Assembly: GCA_029582155.1 (NCBI GenBank)
Contig: CM055894.1
Span: 30,781,707-30,845,706, forward strand
Direction of reading: 5' to 3'
Length of the DNA stretch: 64,000 nt
Origin: Panopea generosa
Taxonomy: Eukaryota > Mollusca > Bivalvia > Adapedonta > Hiatellidae
Under the pieces are notes generated by a model. It was not told the origin of the DNA, searched no databases, and worked only from the letters and a program-made list of their open reading frames with translations. Below, one piece after another: positions 12,036 to 23,631 of the stretch. Position numbers and translations under genes: made by a program. Position 1 is the first letter of the stretch; every line of letters starts with the position of its first letter.

Positions 12036-13559
12036 CCAGAGAGCAATTTTTTTGATATTCCATATACTGAGCTGGGTTCTTGAAAGAATGTACGTAGCTC
12101 AACAATTAATATAAACTCTAAGCTTACTTCACCATTGAGCTAAAATAAGTTAGTATAAACTTACTGTAGTCTTAATTCTTAATAGATAAAACTTCACCAA
12201 AAAAACATTTAGAAGCAGACATTTACAAAAGATTTACACACAGCATACCAAGACCAAAAAATTGCCCAACAAACCTAAAATATGGAATCCTGTTTAAATG
12301 AGTTTTCTAGTTTTTACTCTATTTATAGGTTATCACTGCATGCAAGAACCACAGTTCCTACTCTTGCCATCACTCAGGCAGTGCCCAGGAAGCACACAGA
12401 GGTTGATGATTTAACCACAATTTTATAATGAACCTGATAAAAAGTGGTGAAATGTACTTGATGATCATTTAGAGGAGAAACAGACAGTCAGCTCGTGTAG
12501 CTGAGCCTATAATGATGTGCAAGCCTATCAGATTATAGGGTGGTCTTGGGACTTGCCCCATCAAAAAAAGTTTAAATTTTAAGGATGCATTTCCTGTGTT
12601 TTGTGGGGTATTTTCAGGAGATATAACAATGCATTTGCAAGAATACATATATGTGCAAGCCAGGGCAGTGTGTGGTAAAGACAGCTGACGATGGTCCTAT
12701 TCTAGCTGGAAGTAAATAGCAGCAGAAACAGAAAGTGCACAAAGAAATATTGTTCATTCTCTGAACAGCAGTTTAAGAATTTCTATTGAACTGTAGAAGT
12801 TGTTCTGGAGAAAGCATGCACATTGAATATATAAGTAAGATGTCCTTGTTCTATTGTGGACTGTGACAACAAAAATAACACAAGAGATGTAACCATGTCT
12901 TTCAAACATTTTACCTATTCTGTAACTATAACTCTATTTCATGCCAGAATTTTAGTATACATTGAAGCAGAAAATAAAAAAGCATACAATTCAAATTTTG
13001 TTTTTTTATTTGTAAAACACTGATGCAATAGTTTTGTTAAAAAAGCACGAAATAAATTTTTTCTCTTGTTTCTGTGCTATTCACTGGTTGTTTGGATAAA
13101 ATATTACTTTCGTAATTCACATTATGAAAGATGTAATGTGATTATACTCGGATACAAATATGCATATTCATAAAATAATACATCAATATTTTCACATTTT
13201 GCATTGAGGCTTAAGTGGTGGTATTGTTTCCAGTACCCAAAGATAGGAGGTAAGTCACACATGCTCAACTGATAGCAACAATTTCTTAAACACGATGTTT
13301 GATTCTACAAATATATTACAAAACATTATGAGAAATTCAGCTGTGTTGTAAAAATTTTAAACGGACCTGTACATCTCTCTAATAATCATTTGTATTTTTT
13401 ATAATACTTTTTGCGTCATGGCTATCAACTGAGCAAGGGCACCCCAAACCATTTCCAAGATAAAAATGTGCATGTTAATGGAGTTTCATTTTAAAATGTA
13501 TCAATACATCAATCCAAACTTTTTTAGTATCTTCATCAAAATAACAAAAGAAAAAGATT
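12036..13559. other. Intronic sequence; one dispersed repeat segment
   Basis: About 12350-12470 (CTCTTGCCATCAC, then GTTGATGATTTAACCACAA and CCTGATAAAAAGTGG) is related to about 25915-26000 (TTCTTGCCATCAC, then GTTGATAATTTAACCACAA). No exon supported. Confidence 0.45.
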
Positions 13560-14300
13560 ATTTTTACTTTACCGCTAGAAAAATTGTAAAAGTTTGATTG
13601 CGGAAACAATCAATTTTAGCACTTTTGACTTATTAAAGGGCCATAACTCTGGAGATAATGGTCAGAATTGACTGATTATCAAACTTGGCTCAGGTTTTAT
13701 AGAGATATACACTGTGTGTAAGTTGGCTTCGGTAAGAAGACTCTAGTTATTGAGCGGAAACGGTAAATTTCACCATTTTTGACTAAGTAAAGGGCCATAA
13801 CTCTAAAGATAATAGTCTGAATTGGCTTGTTATTAAACTTGGCCTAGAGATTCACACTTTGTGTAAGTTTGCTTCAGTTCTGATAAAGAATAATCTAGTT
13901 ATTTAGCGGAAATGGGCAATTTTAGCATTTTTGACTAATTAAAGGGCCATAACTCTAAAGATAATGGTCTGTATTGGCTGGTTATCGAACTTGGCCTAGA
14001 CTTTATAGAGATGCACACTTTGTGTAAGTTTGCTTTAGTTCTGATTAAGAATACTCTAGTTATTGAGCGGAAACGGGCAATTTTTGACTAAGTAAACAGC
14101 CAGAACTCTGAAGGTAGTGGTCCGTATTGGCTGGTTATCAAACTTGGCCTAGATTTTATAGAGGTACACACTTTATGTAAGTTTGGTTCAGTTCCGATTA
14201 AAAATACTCTAGTTATTGAACGGAAACGAAAACCTTGATGCCGCCCATCCACCCGCCCGCCGACTTCGCCAATCGAATAACCTGGTTTTCAACTTTGAAA
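13560..14300. repeat. Tandem array, about 4 units of ~165 bp
   Basis: Each unit contains AAAGGGCCATAACTCT, GGTTATCAAACTTGGC and CTAGTTATTGAGCGGAAACG. The array runs into a G/C-rich tail (CCGCCCATCCACCCGCCCG, then AACCTGGTTTTCAACTTTG) at 14230-14310. The layout (dispersed element with internal tandem units) recalls the arrays at 32174, 36964 and 57405, but the unit sequence differs. Confidence 0.75.
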
Positions 14301-14417
14301 AACCTGGTTAACAACACAAACCTAAAAGGATAGCAACTTAGGTAATTGTTGTCACAAATTTGAACAATAATCGACTGGGAACTTAACAATGTAGACCTTT
14401 TTCAGAGAGTGACTTAC

Positions 14418-14474
14418 TTGCTGGCTGATTTTGGTCTGCTTTGTTTGCATCATTGGCATCATTGTGGGAGAAAG
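14418..14474 (-). CDS. Cytoplasmic exon of the minus-strand gene (57 nt)
   Basis: Acceptor AACTCTTAG, then CTTTCTCCC; donor CAGCAA|GTAAGT. Exactly 19 codons, phase 1 in and phase 1 out. The open frame reads FSHNDANDANKADQNQPA, hydrophilic and Asn/Asp-rich. The next exon (9413-9560) completes the split codon to Thr. The acceptor sits only about 10 bp from the end of a 21-bp-unit minisatellite, so the intron's 3' end has repeat DNA at its branch/pyrimidine region. Confidence 0.6.
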
Positions 14475-14483
14475 CTAAGAGTT

Positions 14484-14815
14484 GGTTATAAAAGTTGACA
14501 TGTTAGTTACCATGTATGGCATGTTAATTACCATAGTTACCATTTTAGTTACCATGGATGACATGTTAGTTACCATGGATGACATGCTAGTAACCACGTT
14601 ACTTACCATGAATGACATGTTAGTTACCATGGATGACATGCTAGTTACCATGGATGACATGCTAGTTACCACATTAATTACCATGGATGACATGTTAGTT
14701 ACCATGGATGACATGCTAGTTACCATGTTAGTTACCATGGGTGACATGTTAATTGCCATAGTTACCATGATTGACATGTTAGTTACCATTGTTGGCATGC
14801 TAACACAAAAAGCCA
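14484..14815. repeat. Minisatellite, 21-bp unit
   Basis: About 15 copies of GACATGTTAGTTACCATGGAT with substitutions and a few partial units. Because 21 is a multiple of three and neither strand creates a stop, both strands show an artificial open frame (MDDMLVT on plus, MVTNMSS on minus). It lies in the intron directly upstream of the 14418-14474 exon. Confidence 0.9.
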
Positions 14816-15208
14816 GGTAAAAGAGGTAATGTATGTATTACATACACGGGGACTTAATGCTTTGGAAGGTAATGCCGACATTGAGGAAGAATAATCTCCT
14901 GCTGCTATAATTATTCCAAAACAAAATTGACTCAGCCCCTAAATTATATTATTAAAATATCACAAAAAAAAATCATTATTTCTCTTTCTTTCATGTTGAT
15001 GAATGTTTTTACCAGTTAAATGTTGCCAAGTATCAAATATGTTTCTCTCATGTTGTAGAAGTTAAATATTTGCTAGATAAAATGGCTACATGTATAATAC
15101 CAGTCCTGGCAAAATGAGATAAAATAACATTTAGTTGAAGACTACCATTATCGTTTAGAACACAAAACTTCAGCAATGTAGATGTTGGAATTGTATTTAT
15201 ACTGGTCA
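14816..15208. other. Intronic sequence, nothing recognised
   Basis: AT-rich, no exon signals or repeats that I can match. Confidence 0.45.
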
Positions 15209-15210
15209 TA

Positions 15211-15427
15211 CCTAATACCGCGAGTCTAAAAAAAATTCAACTATGTAAAGAATGGCATCAATACTAAACAGTAATAAGGTTACTTTTAAGTGTGCTGAGT
15301 AAAAAACAGTTGCCGATACAAAATGCAAACAAATGCCGATGCTAACGGAAGTTGGAGCTTTGCGCATGTCTTCCCAGATTGTTATTATACGGGCATTCGC
15401 TGTAATAAGTATATCGCGGTATTAGGT
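15211..15427. mobile_element. MITE with perfect terminal inverted repeats (217 bp)
   Basis: The left end CCTAATACCGCGA and right end TCGCGGTATTAGG are perfect inverted repeats. They are flanked on both sides by TA (15209-15210 and 15428-15429), and the palindrome extends through the duplicated TA. No coding capacity. Consistent with a recent non-autonomous Tc1/mariner-type insertion; no second copy seen in the window. Confidence 0.8.
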
Positions 15428-15554
15428 ATACAAGGGATAATATGAATTCATCGAGTCAAAGTAACTGTGTTACTGCATTTAAGGTATTATTTGCTCAGAA
15501 CCATAACAATGCATACAATTAAGGACAATACAAATATATCCAAGAAGTTCTTTC

Positions 15555-15760
15555 TTTTAAATGGGGTTTAATGCCATTTTCAACACATTTAAGGTTATAT
15601 ATCCAGTTTTATTGGTGGAGGAAGACTGACAGAATAAATCTGAGTAGAACCAAGTAAATGACAAACTTTCTCACACAAAGTTTTTGGAGCGAGCGGTGAG
15701 AAGTAAGTGAACTTAAGACAGCCCCTTAGACCACTAGACCACAGAGTACCTTCTTCCCAA
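15555..15760 (-). repeat. SINE-like dispersed repeat (minus strand)
   Basis: GGGGTTTAATGCCATTTTCAACACATTT is matched by GGGGTTCAGTGCCAATTTCAACACATTT at about 29978 and, more loosely, by sequence at 18970 and 27640. On the minus strand a tRNA-like head (GTGGTCTAGTGGTCTAAGGG) falls at about 15722-15741. Confidence 0.6.
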
Positions 15761-16236
15761 GAAGTAACACATTGTTTGAATACTGGAACCGTGCAAAACC
15801 ACCACAGAAAAGTGTTTTACCTGGCTTAGGAATAAATGTGCAGAAACAAATGCAGCAAACAGAATAATGGAATATAATGTGTGCATCGAATTCAGAGCCT
15901 TTTAACAGAATTTTGGAAAGGCTCTATAGTTTGATTTACACACACAATTTTCAAACTTTGGGAGAAAAAAATGTGAATTTCTTTTTTGAGATAGATATTC
16001 AGTTTGGGGAAAAGTTTTGCTTAGAGAAGAAGCCAACAATCAGCAAAAGAGTAAACAAGGCCCTGGGGTTGAAACTTGGTTTGACGACTGGATGAGAAAT
16101 GAACATGCAGGAACAAGCAAGATCTACAATGGTATAAAACATTGGAACCCAAGCTTTGACTTTAGTAACATGCAAGCTCTTTTAGAAGCATTATACATAT
16201 TTGCATAAGTGTGTAAAAATAACATCGTTAACTTAC

Positions 16237-16263
16237 CAGTGACAATCTGTGTAAGTTGATTAG
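16237..16263 (-). CDS. Possible 27-nt microexon of the minus-strand gene
   Basis: Bounded on the minus strand by AG (ACCAAG, then CTAATC) and by a strong donor GTCACTG|GTAAGTTAAC. Phase 1 in and out, encoding NQLTQIVT plus split codons, so inclusion would not change the frame. The acceptor lacks a good pyrimidine tract, and a competing AG within the segment would leave only 10 nt. Confidence 0.3.
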
Positions 16264-16385
16264 CTTGGTGCCATGTTCACAGAAGGATGCCAAAATTTGT
16301 ACGGATCGTATTTAGCTACATATTTCTGCTTTGTAGTATACTGTCTCATTCTCACAATACAATAGTGATTATCAATTTAACTGCA

Positions 16386-18175
16386 AATACTGATGGACTC
16401 AGTGATATAATAACTGATATAACAATAATCAAAGGACTCGATGTAACTGATATAACAATAATAAAATGACTGGATGTAACTGATATAACAATAATCTAAG
16501 GACTCGATGTAACTGATATGACTCAATGTAACTGATACAACAATAATGAAAGGACTCGATGTAACTGATATAACAATAATCAAATGAGTAGATGTAACTG
16601 ATATAACAATAATCAAAGGACTGGATGAAACTGATATAACAATAATCAAAGGACTGGATGTAACTGATATAACAATAATCCAATGACTGAATGTAACTGA
16701 TATAACAATAATCAAAGGACTAGATGGACCTGATATAACAATAATAAAATGACTGGATGTAGCTGATATAACAATAATCAAAGGACTCCATGTAATTGAT
16801 ATAACAATAATCAAAGGACTCGACGTAACTGATATAACAATAATCAAAAGACTCGACGTAACTGATTTAACAATAATCAAAGGACTAGACGTAACTGATA
16901 TAACAATAATCAAAGGACTCAACGTAACTGATATTACAATAATCAAAGGACTGGATGTAATTAATATAACAATAATCAAAGGACTGGATGTAACTGATAT
17001 AACAATAATCAAAGGACTGGATGTAACTGATATAACAATAATCAAATGACTAGATGGATCTGATATAACAATAATAAAATGACTGGACGTAACTGATATA
17101 ACAATAATCAAAGGACTCCACGTAACTGATATTACAATAATCAAAAGACTCAACGTAACTGAAAAAACAATAATCAAAGGACTCTACGTAACTGATATAA
17201 CAATAATCAAAGAACTGGACGTAACTGATATAACAATAACCAAAGGACTCGACGTAACTGATATAACAATAATCAAATGACTCGATGTAACTGATATAAC
17301 AATAATCAAAGGACTAGATGTAACTGATATAACAATAATCAAAGGACTGGATGTAACTGATATAACAATAATCAAAGGACTGGATGTAACTGATATAACA
17401 ATAATCAAATGACTAGATGGATCTGATATAACAATAATAAAATGACTGGACGTAACTGATATAACAATAATCAAAGGACTCCACGTAACTGATATTACAA
17501 TAATCAAAAGACTCAACGTAACTGAAAAAACAATAATCAAAGGACTCGACGTAACTGATATAACAATAATCAAAGAACTGGACGTAACTGATATAACAAT
17601 AACCAAAGGACTCGACGTAACTGATATAACAATAATCAAATGACTCGATGTAACTGATATAACAATAATCAAAGGACTAGATGTAACTGATATAACAATA
17701 ATCAAATGACTAGATGGACCTGATATAACAATAATAAAATGACTTGATGTAACTGATATATCAATAATCAAAAGACTCCACGTAACTGATATAACAATAA
17801 TCAAAGGACTTGACGTAACTGATATAACAATAATCAAAGGACTCAATGTAACTGATATAACAATAATCAAAGGACTAGATGTAACTGATATAATAATAAT
17901 CAAACGACTGGATGTAACTGATATAACAATAATCAAAGGACTAGATGTAACTGATATAACAATAAACTAAGGACTCAATGTAACTGATATAACAATAATC
18001 AAACGACTAGATGTAACCAATATAATAATAATCAAATGACTGGATGTAACTGATATAACAATAATCAAAGGACTGGATGTAACTGATATAACAATAATCA
18101 AAGGACTGGATGTAATTGATATTAAAATAATCAAAGGACTCGATGTAGCTGATATAACAATAATCAAAGGACTGA
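16386..18175. repeat. Minisatellite, 33-bp unit, about 54 copies, with higher-order repeats
   Basis: The unit runs from GGACTCGATGTAACTGATAT to ACAATAATCAAA (33 bp). A variant unit TAGATGGAYCTGATATAACA recurs at 16721, 17051, 17414 and 17711; the spacings 330, 363 and 297 bp are exactly 10, 11 and 9 units. The blocks starting at 17051 and 17414 share the rare ACTGAAAAAACAATAATC unit as well, so an 11-unit block was duplicated recently. The minus strand shows long open frames with an 11-residue period (SPLIIVISVTS); I read these as a by-product of unit length. Confidence 0.95.
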
Positions 18176-18184
18176 ATGCTAACA

Positions 18185-18300
18185 TAAGTGGGGTGGTAGT
18201 GTGATGGAAAGTGTATTGGTGAGGTTCATTCTCTGGGTTGGCTTGATGGCCTCTCAAAAACAAGTTGGTACTGGTTTCCCTCTACACTGCAGAAATGGTT
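18185..18300 (+). repeat. SINE-like head fragment
   Basis: GTGGGGTGGTAGTGTGATGG, then AGTTGGTACTGGTTTCCC, resembles the 11758 element. No tail identified. Confidence 0.4.
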
Positions 18301-19095
18301 GACTCTCCTTGCTGGGGTCCTTTACTAAGCTTACAGTGACATGTAACGAGCACCCTGGTTGTTAAAGTCAATCAGCTAAAGGTGATCCATGTCGGAATTT
18401 GGTAAACACATAAGAGTGCTATGAATTGTGGCTATAGAATAGGGGTATGTCAAGTACTGGGATAAACCAGGTTTCCCCTAGAAAACAGACTTCAGAGTGA
18501 TTTATTAGAGCTCTGAGTTTACTTAGCAATTGAGCTATATAAATGAAGCATGACTGCTGGTCCATTCATAGTATCCTGAGCATTCTTGATGCCAAACTTA
18601 CACCATCCTATAGTTCAAATCTCATCCTTGGCTGAAAAGCGAGAAGAAACTACTCCATTTTTCTAATCTGACAGAATGCTCTTTCTACATTTCCAACATC
18701 TGATATTTATATACATCTTATATTTATATACATCTTATATTTATATACATCTTATATTCATATAATTCTATTGAGAGTTCTGTAAAGTATGATGAAGTCT
18801 TCCAAGGGCAAGTGGATTTGAAATGTTTTAGTTTATTAAATTTTCAGAGATATTCTGCTACATGGTTGTTAATTAATGTGTAATTTTGCTAATGAACTAT
18901 GATACCCTGGCAAAGTGCGTAAATTTGAAAATGTTTTATTTTGAAATAACAGCTTTTGAATTGAATGAATTGGGGTTTTATGGTGCATTAACGCATTAAG
19001 GTTATAAAGAGACCAACTGGAAGGACGATTCCAGACTCACTCTCCATGTACAAAAACAAATTGTCATGCAGGTGAAAAAAGACAAGTATTCTTAC
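18301..19095. other. Intronic; 17-bp tandem motif at 18703-18768
   Basis: TTTATATACATCTTATA is repeated about four times at 18703-18768. About 18970-19060 resembles the 15555 SINE-like family. No exon supported. Confidence 0.5.
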
Positions 19096-19119
19096 CATCA
19101 AACAGGGTAAATTGATAAC
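19096..19119 (-). CDS. Possible 24-nt microexon of the minus-strand gene
   Basis: Acceptor GTTTATGATTAG, then GTTATC; donor TTTGATG|GTAAGAAT. Phase 1 in and out, reading YQFTLFD plus split codons. The split bases complete to Gly after the transmembrane exon and to Ala before the next exon. It is symmetric like its neighbours, as expected of an optional cassette in a cytoplasmic tail. Only short splice signals support it, so it could be chance. Confidence 0.4.
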
Positions 19120-20469
19120 CTAATCATAAACAAGATAAAACAATGATAAAATGGACTGGTTAGCAGCCTTGAAAAGTAACCAAGTTGATGCTTTTCTACC
19201 ACCCCATTCTCCATCCAATAAAAGAACAATCACACAAAAAGAAAAAGAAAAACAGAACATGAACTCCAATAACAGCTGCAATTTTAAACAACAAAAACAA
19301 TTTTTGAAACACAAAAATTTACTATTCAAGCATTTAATAAATTAAAAAGAGCAGACTGATTGTGTTCAGGGTGACATAAAGCTGGTACTAAAGAGAAACT
19401 AGACACTGGTTCCAACTAAAATATTTATTACAGCAAGCTTAAATACAAGTATACTGTAACTATGAGGTTTAAAACTTTGTCCAAATCTTCCCATTATTTT
19501 ATTTATAAGAAATATGACAAAACTGTCAACTAAAGAAGGGGCCAAGACAAGTCCTTGATATGCTTTCTCATCTGAAGCAAATGAAACCATGAAACCATGT
19601 AACTAGGGTAAAATGTAATGGCTGCATCAAAAGTTGACTTGATAGAGGTCTAGTATATAATAGTATCTGTATTAACTACTCCTGGGGGCATTACATTTTC
19701 CAAATGGGCATGCCTTTGTTAGTCTGAAAGTAAGTTTGCTTATAATTTTCTTTTTTTTTTTCTTTTTCTTTTTTAAAAAAATATGTTAAAACTAAAACAT
19801 ATAATTATCATATATTCAATTTTTATTTTATTTAAAAAAAACAGTGGGTATGTTCATTAGGGAGGGGATATTTAACAGGGATATTATGGTAAAATAGAGT
19901 GGTTGTCATGTTTTGTTTAAATATAAATTTGTCTTAGGTTGTTCACAAATTTTATGCAATTCTCAAAATTTGTTTTTGATATTAAGTCAATAATTTGTTT
20001 AACAAATTATACCCTAAATTACCAAACTTACCTTAATTTACCAAAATTATAACACCTTGAAAAAGACAAATAAAAACAGGTTCAATAGTTACAGTAAATA
20101 TTAAGTAATTACAAACCAACGTACCCAAGTACTGGTACAGAGGACCAAAGGAGAGCTAACCAATGCTATAAGGGCTCAGTGGTATTTTGCTCAGACGAGA
20201 TTTCACACATCAAAGTAAATCAATGTTTTTTGCTGCATTTTGTTCATGTAAAATTGTATATTAAATAATCTTATTTATAATTTGGACAAAGTTTTACATT
20301 TTTCCAAATTATCATTACAACAGTTTTAAGAAATACTCAGAAAAAACTGTTTAATCAATATCTAAAAACAACCAAATATAATAGACAATCAAAGTAATAA
20401 GTAGGATTATTTACACATCTTGTGCTGATTATTGTTACTATTAATAGCATGACGTTACAATTTCCATTT
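19120..20469. other. Intronic sequence, nothing recognised
   Basis: Homopolymer runs near 19750-19790 and AT-rich sequence. The short frames seen on either strand have no supporting signals. Confidence 0.4.
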
Positions 20470-21456
20470 TGTAGTGAAAAATGTAGAAATTTATGTTATA
20501 TTTCTCCTGTTCCACTGTAATTGTGCAGTAAAAAAATGCAGAAATTTATGTTATATTTTCTCTTGTTCCACTCACTGTAATTGTGTAGCATATGTAGAAA
20601 TTTATGTTATATTTCTCTTGTTCCACTGTAATTGTGTAGTGAAAGATGTAGAAATTAATGTTATATTTTCTCTTGTTCCACTGTAATTGTGTAACATATG
20701 TAGAAATTTATGTAATATTTACTCTTGTTGCACTGTAATTGTGTAGTGAAAGATGTAGAAATTAATGTTATATTTTCTCTTGTTCCACTGTAATTGTGTA
20801 ACATATATAGAAATTTATGTAATATTTTCTCTTGTTCCACTGTAATTGTGTAACATATGTAGAAATTTATGTAATATTTACTCTTGTTGCACTGTAATTG
20901 TGTAGTGAAAGATGTAGAAAATAATGTTATATTTTCTCTTGTTCCACTGTAATTGTGTAACATATGTAGAAATTTATGTAATATTTTCTCTTGTTCCACT
21001 ATAATTGTGTATAGTGAAAAATGTAGAAATGTATGTATTAACATTTCTCTGCATTAAGTGAACTATGTACTAATTAAAGTTATAATTTCTTGTTCCACTG
21101 TAACTGCGTAGTGATATGTGTACAAAATAAAGTGTTCTAATTTCCCTTGTGTCACTGAAACTAATTAGGTGTTATCATATTTCTTGTACCATTGTAATTG
21201 TGTAGTGAAGGATTAGAACTTTTCGCTTTTTCCTATGTAACTGCGTAGTGATATGTGTACAAAGTAAAGTGTTCTAATTTCGCTTATAGAAATGAAACTA
21301 TTAAAGTGTTAACATATCTCTTATACCACTGTGATTGTGTAGTGAAAGATTAGAACTTTTCTCTTTTTCCTTTGTAACTGCGTAGTGATATGTGTACAAA
21401 GTAAAGTGTTCTAATTTCTCTTGTAGCAATGAAACTATTAAAATGTTAACTTATCA
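20470..21456. repeat. Minisatellite, ~55-bp units grading into ~125-bp units
   Basis: Units carry TGTAGAAATTTATGTTATAT and CTCTTGTTCCACTGTAATTG. In the first half they alternate between 'AACATATG' and 'AGTGAAAG' junctions, giving an apparent ~110-bp dimer. From about 21040 the units are longer and add AACTGCGTAGTGATATGTGT and AAGTGTTCTAATTTC. The array is interrupted at 21457 by a LINE and resumes at 23632. Confidence 0.85.
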
Positions 21457-23631
21457 ATTATATCTTTAAAGTGCTTAATTATTTTAATTTTGGAAATTCT
21501 TTTATTAGTTGGATTAAAATGTTTTATAATGATGCACAAAGTTGTGTAATAAATAATGGACACATGTCAGAATTCTTTAAAATAGATAGGGGAGTAAGAC
21601 AAGGATGTCCACTATCGCCATATCTGTTTATTTTAGCTATTGAAGTTTTATATAAATCTGTTCAAAACGATGTTAATATTAAAGGCATAACCATATACGA
21701 CAGAGAGATTAAAAATACTGCTTTTGCAGATGATGCCACATTTATGCTGGATGGAACAAAAAACACTTTTACAACCTTAATAAAGAAAATTGACAAATTC
21801 AGTAAACTATCAGGTCTTAAACTTAATTCTAGTAAATCAATAATTTTACGTTCAGGTGCTTTAAAAAACTCAAATGAAACTTTTAATACCAAAACAAAAT
21901 TCATATGGACATCTGACAGTGCAGCTACCCTGGGAATCACATTTACAAATAAAAAACAACTATATCATGAATTGAACCTTCTTCCAAAAATAAACCAATT
22001 TTGTAATTGCCTTAATCGATGGAAGAAGTATAATTTATCTATTATCGGAAAAATTGTAGTGATTAAAACATTTGCATTACCAAAACTGATATATCCGCTA
22101 ACCGTACTAGAAAATCCACCAATCGAATATTTTGATTTAATAAATAAGAGCATGTATAACTTTTTATGGGATAATAAACCGGATAAAATTAATAGAAAAA
22201 CAATTATACAAAATTACGAAAATGGGGGTTTAAAAATGATAGATCTGCAATTATTTATAAAATCGATTAAAGCCGGGTGGGTCAAACGTATTATAAATGA
22301 TCAAAATAAAGGGGACTGGAAACACATATACTTAAAACAATTAGATAAATTGGGAGGACGATTTTTATTTGAATGTAACATCAAAGGGACAGACCTAAAC
22401 AATACAACTCAAATAACTTCTAAATTTTTATCAGACATAGTATCATCATGGTCAAATATAAACTTTAGTGAACATACTGAAAATGTAAAAACGCAGGTAA
22501 TATGGAACAACTCCTTTATTAAAAACAATAACAAAACACTTTTCTACAAACCATGGTATGATAAAGGAATAAAATATATTGACCAACTCTTTGATAACAG
22601 ACATAAATTATTTCATACATTTCAATATATGAAAACTATACATGCTTTAGACAACACGGATTTTTTAAAATATCATAAACTTATTCAAAGTATACCTCGC
22701 TCTTGGAAGGTTAAACTCAAGAATGATATTATATCATCAAATACGCAACAAACAAAACTAGTACAACAAATTAAGACTTCAAACAGTCCAAACAAATATT
22801 TATATAATAAACAGTTAAATTGTATCGAAAACACGTTAGTCATCAAGCCGCATATTAAATGGGAGCAAGAAATAAATAACATAAACTGGAAAACTGTACA
22901 TACTATACCTATCAAATCTTTAATAAATACAAAATTAAGGGCGTTTCAATATAAATACTTGATGAGAATAATCCCAAACAACAAATTTCTGTTTAAATGT
23001 AATATTAATAACACAAGCTTGTGTGATTTTTGCAACATGCATGAAGAATCAAATAAACACTTGTTTTGGGAATGTCATATTTCGAGAAGTTTTTGGACAG
23101 AAATTCAAATGTTTTTAAATGAAAAACAGATACACATACATTTGAATTATTCAATGATCTCCTTTGGATATGTGGACCAGAGTAGCTACACTAACTTATT
23201 AAACTGTATATTGATATATGCAAAATACTTCATTTTTAAAAACAAATATGCAAACACAATACCGAATTTTAACAATTTTAAAAAATATTTAAAATACCAT
23301 GAAAACCTTGAAAGATTAATTGCACTGACAAAAGACAAAATTACACAACATGAAAACAAATGGAATAAACTGCAATTTTTCTAATACGAAATGTTAATCT
23401 ATAAAGTGTCAGTGTGGAGTAATTTACTTCTTTCTAAACAAAAAAATCTTATTCTTCGCCTTTTTTTTTTTCTCTTCTCTCCGACCTATTCTGTCAAAAT
23501 CCTAAACTTTATTTCTGATATTACGTTCATAAACAAATATATATGAAGACTGTAAATTGCATTATGTATGTAATAATAAATTGTATGTGAATGTACTATG
23601 GAAATAAAAAAAATTGAAAAAAAAAAAAAAA
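21457..23631 (+). mobile_element. 5'-truncated L1/Tx1-like LINE inserted in a minisatellite
   Basis: Begins mid-coding and ends after a 3' untranslated region and a run of A's (about 23617-23633). Possible imperfect target duplications are AACTTATCA (21449-21456 region) and AACATATCA (23632-23640). The minisatellite motif continues on both sides: ...ATGTTAAC before, CATATCATTTGAACCACTG after, matching ATATCTCTTATACCACTG of an uninterrupted unit. This is the hallmark of a target-primed reverse-transcription insertion with 5' truncation. Confidence 0.85.
21459..23384 (+). CDS. C-terminal two-thirds of a LINE ORF2 (reverse transcriptase palm to C-terminus)
   Basis: An open frame of about 640 codons with no stop until TAA at 23382-23384. 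There is no real start codon because the element lost its 5' end; counting below is from the GTG at 21471. It starts just after the first catalytic Asp block of RT. It holds GVRQGCPLSPYLF, FADD (residues 85-88), the SGLKLNSSKS thumb-side block and LWDNKPDKINRKTI. Near the C-terminus is a zinc knuckle CDFCNMHEESNKHLFWEC. The GCPLSP version of the block is typical of L1/Tx1-group elements. Endonuclease and part of the RT are missing, so it cannot move by itself. The intact remaining frame suggests a fairly recent insertion. Confidence 0.85.
   Translation, partial: YIFKVLNYFNFGNSFISWIKMFYNDAQSCVINNGHMSEFFKIDRGVRQGCPLSPYLFILAIEVLYKSVQNDVNIKGITIYDREIKNTAFADDATFMLDGTKNTFTTLIKKIDKFSKLSGLKLNSSKSIILRSGALKNSNETFNTKTKFIWTSDSAATLGITFTNKKQLYHELNLLPKINQFCNCLNRWKKYNLSIIGKIVVIKTFALPKLIYPLTVLENPPIEYFDLINKSMYNFLWDNKPDKINRKTIIQNYENGGLKMIDLQLFIKSIKAGWVKRIINDQNKGDWKHIYLKQLDKLGGRFLFECNIKGTDLNNTTQITSKFLSDIVSSWSNINFSEHTENVKTQVIWNNSFIKNNNKTLFYKPWYDKGIKYIDQLFDNRHKLFHTFQYMKTIHALDNTDFLKYHKLIQSIPRSWKVKLKNDIISSNTQQTKLVQQIKTSNSPNKYLYNKQLNCIENTLVIKPHIKWEQEINNINWKTVHTIPIKSLINTKLRAFQYKYLMRIIPNNKFLFKCNINNTSLCDFCNMHEESNKHLFWECHISRSFWTEIQMFLNEKQIHIHLNYSMISFGYVDQSSYTNLLNCILIYAKYFIFKNKYANTIPNFNNFKKYLKYHENLERLIALTKDKITQHENKWNKLQFF

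Noticed and set aside
16386-18175. CRISPR-like regular repeat spacing
   Set aside because: Units are contiguous with no unique spacers, no cas genes are present and the DNA is clearly metazoan.
16377-18263. Long minus-strand open frames (266, 250 and 98 codons) of 11-residue hydrophobic repeats
   Set aside because: They follow from the 33-bp minisatellite lacking stops in one frame. There is no start context, splice support or non-repeat coding sequence around them.
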